Source: Spirochaetales bacterium (GTDB lineage Bacteria; Spirochaetota; Spirochaetia; SZUA-6; DRHE01). From it: a stretch of DNA of 11,580 bases. The stretch covers positions 1-11,580 of the forward strand of contig JAFGQJ010000158.1 in NCBI GenBank assembly GCA_016935715.1, in the 5' to 3' direction. The translations under genes were made by a program, and so were the position numbers. Shown piece after piece: positions 7,070 to 11,580 of this stretch (the first letter of the stretch is position 1; each line of letters begins with the position of its first letter). The notes beneath the pieces were generated by a model. It made no database searches. It was not told the origin of the DNA and saw only the letters and a program-made list of their open reading frames with translations.

Positions 7070-9392
7070 CGGAGCTCACACTTTCCAGCGTCTTGGCCAG
7101 CTCGACCTGCTCGAAGGCTTCGATAATATCGCCCACCTTGATATCGTTGAAGTTCTCGATTCCAATACCGCACTCGTATCCCTCCTCTACTTCCCGTGCG
7201 TCGTCCTTGAATCGTTTCAGAGAGGATAGTTTGCCCGTGTAGATCTCCCGTCCGTCCCGTACGACCTTGGCCGTAGAGTTGCGCCGGACCTTTCCGGAGG
7301 TGACGTAGCAGCCGGCCACCACTCCGATCTTGGGAACCTTGAACAGATCCCGTACCTCTGCTGTCCCGATGGTCCTCTCAGAAATCTCCGGAGCCAGGAG
7401 TCCTTCCATTGCGGCCTTGATATCGTCAACGACTTCATAGATCACATTGTATTTTCGGATTTCCACCTTCTCCTGATCGGCCAGGGCCTGCGTACTGGGG
7501 GTGGGGCGCACGTTGAATCCGACGATAATGGCGTTGGATGCGGAGGCCAGCATCACGTCCCGTTCATTGATGGCACCGGCCGAAGCATGGATCACGTTCA
7601 GCCGGATCTCCGGCGTGCTGAGCTGCTCCAGGGTGTGCTCCAGGGCCTCCACGGATCCGTGCACATCCCCCTTGATGATCACCTTCAGCTCCAGCACTTC
7701 CCCTTCCCTCATCTGCTCGTAGATGTTGTCCAGGGTTATTTTTCGCACATTCCGTGCATCTTCGAGGCGACGCAGCTCCTGTCTCTTGTCTCCGATCTGC
7801 CTGGCTTCCTTTTCGCTTTCGGTGACCTGGAAGGGGTCGCCTGCGTTGGGAATTCCGGAAAAACCGAGAATTTCCACGGGGATGGAGGGAGTGGCTTCGT
7901 CCACCTTCTCCCCCTTGTCGTCGAACATGGCGCGGACCTTGCCGGAAAAAACACCGGCCACGAAGGGGTCCCCGACCTTGAGGGTCCCTCTGCGGATGAG
8001 CACGGTGGCAACATTTCCGCGGCCGAAGTCTATCTTGGATTCGATGATCCTGCCCTCCGCACGGCAAGTGTAGTTGGCCTTCAGCTCGAGTATCTCCGCC
8101 TGCAGCAGGATCGCATCCAAAAGCTCCTTGATTCCGGTTCGCTTGAGAGCCGACAGCTCCACGTACTGCGTGCCGCCTCCCCAGTCCTCCGGCATCAGGT
8201 CGTGCTCGGACAGCTGCTGCTTGACACGATCCGGGTTGGCCTCCGGCAGATCGATCTTGTTGATCGCCACGATGATCGGAACTTTTGCCTCCCTGGCGTG
8301 GCTGATCGCCTCCTCCGTCTGCGGCATCACCCCGTCATCGGCTGCCACGACCAGAACCACGATATCCGTCACCTGCGCTCCCCGGGCGCGCATCGTCGTA
8401 AACGCCGCGTGTCCGGGTGTGTCCAGGAATACGATCTTCCCCTGGTCCACCATGACGCTGTAGGCGCCGATGTGCTGGGTGATGCCCCCGAACTCCGTAT
8501 CCACCACGTTGGTGGTTCTGATCGCATCCAGGAGCTTCGTCTTGCCGTGATCGACATGCCCCATCACCGTGACGATCGGCGGACGGCTGGCCATATCCTC
8601 TGCACGATCAGCCTCTTTCTCGATGATGGTCTCGTCATACAGGGATACCACGTTGACCTTGCAGTCGTACTCCTCGGCAAGGATCGACGCAGTTTCCGAG
8701 TCGATCTGTTCGTTCATCGTGACCATCATACCCATGCTCATGAGCTTCGAGATCAGATCTGCAGCCTTCAGATTCATCTTGCGGGCCAGTTCCGAAACGC
8801 TCACGTTCTCCATTATGGATATCTCTTTCGGAACAGGGTTGGCCCTCTGCATGGTCTTTTTCCGGGCCTGAGCGAAGAGTTTTTCCTGATGCTCCTCGAA
8901 CTTCTCCCGGGCCTTGGCAAAGGTATCCTTCTTCTTGCTCTTGAAGAACTTCTTGCCCGCCGGCTTTGCCGCTTCTTCCTTCTTCGGAGCGGCAGTTTTT
9001 GCGGCCGGAGTGAAGGATGCAGGCTTGCGGGGAGCCCGGGGCGGACGTTTGGCCGAGGAATCGGATTCCTTGGGTTTGAAGATGCGCGAGGGACCGCGAT
9101 CGCGGGCGGAGACGGGCTTGCGGTCTCTGGAGACCGGCCCCATCTTGCGTTCCTGGGCCGCCGCTTTATCCTGCAGGCGCACCCGTTCCACCACCGGCGC
9201 CTCCTGTCTGGTCTCGCTCTTTGCCTTTTTGGCCGCCGCCTTCTTGACGACGACTTTCTTCTTCTTGACGACCACGATCTTCTTCTTCCCCGCCTCGTCT
9301 TTACCCTGGCCGGCTGCGCCGGCTCCGCTGGTCACCGGGGGTTTTTTTTGTTTGATCAGGGTTGCCTTGGGCTTTTTCTGTTCGTCCGACAT
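7041..9392 (-). CDS. infB: translation initiation factor IF-2
   Basis: IF2 is the GTPase that brings initiator fMet-tRNA to the 30S subunit and promotes joining of the 50S subunit. The 783 residues begin with about 190 low-complexity residues rich in Lys, Ala and Pro, with runs such as VVVKKKKVVVKK; these probably form a flexible basic arm. The conserved IF2 N-domain follows (about 195-245). The G domain has G1 GHVDHGKT (278-285), G2 GGITQHIGAY (302-311), G3 DTPGH (324-328), G4 NKID (378-381) and G5 SAL (414-416). Residue 286, after the P-loop, is Lys where Ser or Thr is usual. Domains II, III and the C-terminal tRNA-binding domain complete the protein. AAGGAG lies a few bases before the ATG, 15 nt after nusA; the end overlaps rbfA by 29 nt. 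Confidence 0.98.
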   Translation of the reverse strand: MSDEQKKPKATLIKQKKPPVTSGAGAAGQGKDEAGKKKIVVVKKKKVVVKKAAAKKAKSETRQEAPVVERVRLQDKAAAQERKMGPVSRDRKPVSARDRGPSRIFKPKESDSSAKRPPRAPRKPASFTPAAKTAAPKKEEAAKPAGKKFFKSKKKDTFAKAREKFEEHQEKLFAQARKKTMQRANPVPKEISIMENVSVSELARKMNLKAADLISKLMSMGMMVTMNEQIDSETASILAEEYDCKVNVVSLYDETIIEKEADRAEDMASRPPIVTVMGHVDHGKTKLLDAIRTTNVVDTEFGGITQHIGAYSVMVDQGKIVFLDTPGHAAFTTMRARGAQVTDIVVLVVAADDGVMPQTEEAISHAREAKVPIIVAINKIDLPEANPDRVKQQLSEHDLMPEDWGGGTQYVELSALKRTGIKELLDAILLQAEILELKANYTCRAEGRIIESKIDFGRGNVATVLIRRGTLKVGDPFVAGVFSGKVRAMFDDKGEKVDEATPSIPVEILGFSGIPNAGDPFQVTESEKEARQIGDKRQELRRLEDARNVRKITLDNIYEQMREGEVLELKVIIKGDVHGSVEALEHTLEQLSTPEIRLNVIHASAGAINERDVMLASASNAIIVGFNVRPTPSTQALADQEKVEIRKYNVIYEVVDDIKAAMEGLLAPEISERTIGTAEVRDLFKVPKIGVVAGCYVTSGKVRRNSTAKVVRDGREIYTGKLSSLKRFKDDAREVEEGYECGIGIENFNDIKVGDIIEAFEQVELAKTLESVSSDGGSKAEEG

Positions 9393-9407
9393 AGAACTCC
9401 TTTGCAG

Positions 9408-11012
9408 TTACTCTTCCTCTTCCTCTTCTTCCTCTTCAAAGCTTAAACCAACGCCACAGTTTGGACAAGCGGTCATGTCCGTAGTGATGCGTGCTCCGCA
9501 CTCGGGACACTCGTAGACCTCTTCATCGGTTTCGGCCTCTTCTGCCTGCCCCTCACTCTGGATCTCCGCAGGCTGCGCCTCCGCGGTTTCAGTCTCTGCC
9601 GATGGACCCGCTGCCGGCTGCGAGGCAGCGACGGCAGCCGGCCGGGCTTCCGCGGGCGGAGCCTCCGCTTCCGCTTCGGCCTCCTGCTCTGTAGCCTCCA
9701 CGGCGGCCTCCGTCTCCTCCTCGACGATCTCCACGTTCTCATCGATGATCTTGGAGATCAGCGCTGCGTCCTCGGCTCCGATGCCCTCCAGACCGGCTAT
9801 CTCCTCTTTGCTCATCGAAACCAGATCTTCGATCATCTCGATGCCGTTGTTCTTCAGCACCGCCACTATGCCTTCGGGGATGTCCGGAAGCTCGCTGATC
9901 TTTTCTATCTCTTCCTCTTCAGTCTCGCCGAACAGGGCGGAAACGGCCCGCTTGGTCTCTGCGGAGAGGTCCATTTCAGCAAACTGCTGTTCGGTCTTCA
10001 CGTCTATGTTCCAGTCCACCAGGCGATTGGCCAGACGGACGTTCAGCCCCTGTTTTCCTATGGCCAGGGAGAAGTGGTTGTCCGCCACGATCGCCAGGGC
10101 GGATTTCTTGGACTCGTCGACGATGATCACCTGCTTGACCTCGGCGGGCAGCAGGGCGTTCTTGATGAACATCCTGGGATCCGGATCGAAGCGCAGGACG
10201 TCTATCTTTTCCCCTTCCAGCTCTCGCACGACCGCCTGGATGCGCACTCCCTTCAAACCCACGCAGGCTCCGACCGGATCGACATCCTCGCGGTTCGAGT
10301 AAACCGCCATCTTGGTTCGGTAGCCCGGTTCGCGAACGATCTTGTATATCTCTATGGTCCGATCGTACAGCTCGGGGACTTCCAACTCGAAAGTCTTCTT
10401 CACGAAATCCGCATGGGTCCGGGTCAGGACGATCTGCAGACCCGTCGGGGACTTGCTTACCTCGTAGATCAATGCGCGGATGCGGTCGCTGGGATGGTAG
10501 ATCTCCCTTGGGGACTGAAACTTCTTCGGCAGGATCCCCTCGGTCTTGCCGAGATCCACGAAAATGTTGCCGTTGCGCTCCCGCTGGTAATACCCGATGA
10601 TCATCTCCCCGACCCTCTCCTTGAATTCGGAGTAGAGGGTATTGCGCTGGATCTCCCGCAGCGTCTGCTTGGTCTTCTGTTTTGCGCTCTGCACGGCGCT
10701 GCGGTCGAATTCCTTCGGGCTGACCTCGATCAGCAGCTCATCGCCGATCTCGCTTTCCTCGTTGAACTCGACTGCTTCGCTCAGGGCGATCTCCCTGACC
10801 GGGTCTTCCACCTCATCGACGATCTTCTTGCGCGAAAAAACGGTCACCTCGCTGCCGTCGTCGCTGAAGCGCACTACAGCATTGTCCATGGATCCGTACT
10901 TGTTCTTGTAAGCGGCCAGAAGTGATTCCTCTATGGTTTTACGGACCAGATCTTCAGAGATTCCTCGTTCCTGAATCAACTGCTTGATCGCGTCCGCCAT
11001 CTTCGAAGCCAT
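9408..11012 (-). CDS. nusA: transcription termination/antitermination factor NusA with C-terminal zinc ribbon
   Basis: NusA binds RNA polymerase, lengthens pauses, aids intrinsic termination at weak hairpins, and takes part in rRNA antitermination. The 534 residues contain the polymerase-binding N-terminal domain (1-125), S1 (about 133-200), KH1 with GLKG (252-255), KH2 with GKQG (319-322), and a helix-hairpin-helix-like repeat (about 375-425). The rest is unusual: an acidic Glu/Ala/Pro linker (about 427-499), a zinc ribbon with C502, C505, C516 and C519 (CPECG...CPNCG), and nine terminal Glu residues. E. coli NusA has a second acidic repeat there instead. I recall a similar ribbon in treponemal NusA but could not check. 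The ATG at 11012 lies at the end of an A8 tract, 13 bases after AGGAGG, a long spacing. The gene is 18 nt after rimP and its Shine-Dalgarno overlaps the rimP stop. Confidence 0.97.
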   Translation of the reverse strand: MASKMADAIKQLIQERGISEDLVRKTIEESLLAAYKNKYGSMDNAVVRFSDDGSEVTVFSRKKIVDEVEDPVREIALSEAVEFNEESEIGDELLIEVSPKEFDRSAVQSAKQKTKQTLREIQRNTLYSEFKERVGEMIIGYYQRERNGNIFVDLGKTEGILPKKFQSPREIYHPSDRIRALIYEVSKSPTGLQIVLTRTHADFVKKTFELEVPELYDRTIEIYKIVREPGYRTKMAVYSNREDVDPVGACVGLKGVRIQAVVRELEGEKIDVLRFDPDPRMFIKNALLPAEVKQVIIVDESKKSALAIVADNHFSLAIGKQGLNVRLANRLVDWNIDVKTEQQFAEMDLSAETKRAVSALFGETEEEEIEKISELPDIPEGIVAVLKNNGIEMIEDLVSMSKEEIAGLEGIGAEDAALISKIIDENVEIVEEETEAAVEATEQEAEAEAEAPPAEARPAAVAASQPAAGPSAETETAEAQPAEIQSEGQAEEAETDEEVYECPECGARITTDMTACPNCGVGLSFEEEEEEEEE

Positions 11013-11030
11013 TTTTTTTCTCTATCCTCC

Positions 11031-11471
11031 TCAAGAATCCAGTTTCGCCTTGCGGATATCGGCTATCCGTATTTTCTCCATACTCCCGTCGCGGTTCAGG
11101 ATCAGCACCCCGGCTTCCACACCCTCTATCGTGCCGCGGATCCACTCCGTTTGCTCCCGCAGCATCACCTTCACCGCCCGGCCGCGGAATATGGAGTATT
11201 CCGCCGCGCTCTTGATGACCCGATCCAGGCCTGGAGAGCTGACCTGCAGTTGCAGGTTCTCCAGTCCTTCGATGAGCTCGAAACGGGGATACAGGTTCTT
11301 CGAGATCGCCGCACAATCCTCCACCCCCACTCCGTCGGGGCGGTACACGACCAGAATGATGTGATTCTGATTCTTGCTGCGGCTGTGCCGCAGCTCCACG
11401 AGGGAGAATCCCATCCCGGATACGATCGGCTCCACCTCGCTGTGCAGCTGATCGTATAGCTCGGTGCTCAT
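11031..11471 (-). CDS. rimP: ribosome maturation factor RimP
   Basis: RimP binds the free 30S subunit and helps assembly of the head and central pseudoknot, acting with protein S12. The product of 146 residues matches the family length. The N-terminal domain (about 1-85) ends in the hallmark QVSSPGLDRVI (76-86), and the C-terminal SH3-like barrel follows (about 90-146, with VKVMLRE and IRGTIEGVEAGVLIL). The start at 11471 is chosen because AGAGGA lies seven bases upstream and MSTELYDQL is a normal RimP N-terminus; an upstream in-frame ATG (11573) would lie within the promoter and read through the terminator-like hairpin. It is the first gene of the cluster, as in E. coli and B. subtilis, and directly precedes nusA. 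Confidence 0.96.
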   Translation of the reverse strand: MSTELYDQLHSEVEPIVSGMGFSLVELRHSRSKNQNHIILVVYRPDGVGVEDCAAISKNLYPRFELIEGLENLQLQVSSPGLDRVIKSAAEYSIFRGRAVKVMLREQTEWIRGTIEGVEAGVLILNRDGSMEKIRIADIRKAKLDS

Positions 11472-11485
11472 CCAAGAATCCTCTA
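11469..11485 (-). promoter_or_regulatory. ribosome binding site of rimP
   Basis: The minus strand reads AGAGGA, TTCTTGG, ATG. The site begins immediately after the U9 tract of the leader hairpin, so RNA that terminates there loses the ribosome binding site and the whole operon. Confidence 0.7.
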
Positions 11486-11511
11486 AAAAAAAAGAGCCGA
11501 TTGATCGACCC
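11485..11511 (-). terminator. terminator-like hairpin with U9 in the rimP-nusA leader (candidate attenuator)
   Basis: On the mRNA strand, bases 11511-11494 read GGGTCGATCAATCGGCTC and can fold into a seven-pair stem (two of them G-U) with a TCAA loop. Nine consecutive T follow (11493-11485). This is the shape of a weak intrinsic terminator. It lies between the promoter at 11580-11552 and the rimP start, so it would act inside the operon's own leader instead of ending an upstream gene. An upstream segment CCTTAA (11544-11539) can pair with TTAAGG (11515-11510), which overlaps the two lowest pairs of the hairpin. Weak hairpins of this kind are the class that NusA stimulates, and nusA is the second gene downstream. 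The fold was worked out by hand. Confidence 0.65.
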
Positions 11512-11551
11512 TTAAGTTCAAGCGAAAGCTGTATATTGTTAAGGTAACTTA

Positions 11552-11580
11552 AAAATAACAAACCCCCATACAATTGTCAA
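11552..11580 (-). promoter_or_regulatory. sigma70-type promoter of the rimP-nusA operon
   Basis: The minus strand shows a perfect -35 box TTGACA (11580-11575), a 17-base spacer, and a -10 box TATTTT (11557-11552, four of six consensus bases) with an extended TGn just before it. Transcription would start near A11545, giving a leader of about 74 nt before rimP. The surroundings are AT-rich, unlike the genes. Sequence farther upstream lies outside the window. Confidence 0.8.

Noticed and set aside
7587..9446. A 619-codon open frame on the plus strand opposite infB
   Set aside because: It lies wholly antisense to a clear IF2 gene. Its predicted residues are a low-complexity Leu/His/Arg mix with no family motif, as expected for the mirror frame of a GC-rich gene.
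10074..10925. Plus-strand open frame opposite nusA
   Set aside because: It is antisense to the NusA core domains and its composition is typical of a mirrored reading frame.
11472..11573. Longer N-terminus for RimP
   Set aside because: It would begin within the promoter spacer, upstream of the expected transcription start, and translate the leader hairpin.
1..11580. Mobile element, phage, CRISPR, toxin-antitoxin or defence system
   Set aside because: Every stretch is accounted for by conserved housekeeping genes or short junctions. I saw no repeats array, transposase, integrase or unexplained gene other than the lipoprotein.

Overview
The window is one compact block of housekeeping genes. 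All are on the minus strand, so transcription runs from high to low coordinates. The order is rimP, nusA, infB, rbfA, truB, ribF, rpsO, pnp, an M16 zinc peptidase, dut, and a lipoprotein gene cut by the left window edge. This is the widely conserved nusA/infB translation-and-RNA-turnover cluster. DNA is GC-rich by eye, except for the AT-rich leader at the right edge. A spirochaete (Spirochaetota, Spirochaeta/Treponema-like) is the best guess. The reasons are the gene order, the absence of the ylxR/ylxQ genes that Firmicutes carry between nusA and infB, and a NusA ending in a CPECG...CPNCG zinc ribbon plus a glutamate run. That assignment rests on memory of spirochaete genomes and was not searched.

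Layout, in transcription order. Bases 11580-11472 hold a near-ideal sigma70-type promoter and a roughly 74-nt leader with a weak hairpin followed by nine U residues, placed just before the rimP ribosome binding site. Next come rimP (30S maturation), nusA (transcription elongation and termination), infB (IF2), rbfA (30S maturation), truB (tRNA U55 pseudouridine), ribF (FAD synthase), rpsO (protein S15) and pnp (polynucleotide phosphorylase). The last three are an M16B peptidase, dut (dUTPase) and a TPR/beta-propeller-type lipoprotein. Gaps are at most about 43 nt and several junctions overlap (infB/rbfA, rbfA/truB, dut/lipoprotein), so the genes probably form one operon with translational coupling. 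No stretch over 300 bases lacks a gene.

The genes share a theme of making and using ribosomes: RimP and RbfA mature the 30S subunit, S15 is an early 30S protein, IF2 starts translation, TruB modifies tRNA, NusA couples transcription to these events, and PNPase recycles RNA. The most interesting signals are variations on this standard theme. They are the possible NusA-responsive attenuator in the leader, a RibF that has lost the riboflavin-kinase signature, the zinc-ribbon and acidic extension of NusA, the Arg/Ser/Asp tail of PNPase, and the uncharacterised lipoprotein at the end. I saw no mobile element, CRISPR array, tRNA or rRNA gene, phage gene or defence system, and nothing that looks like a wholly new system.
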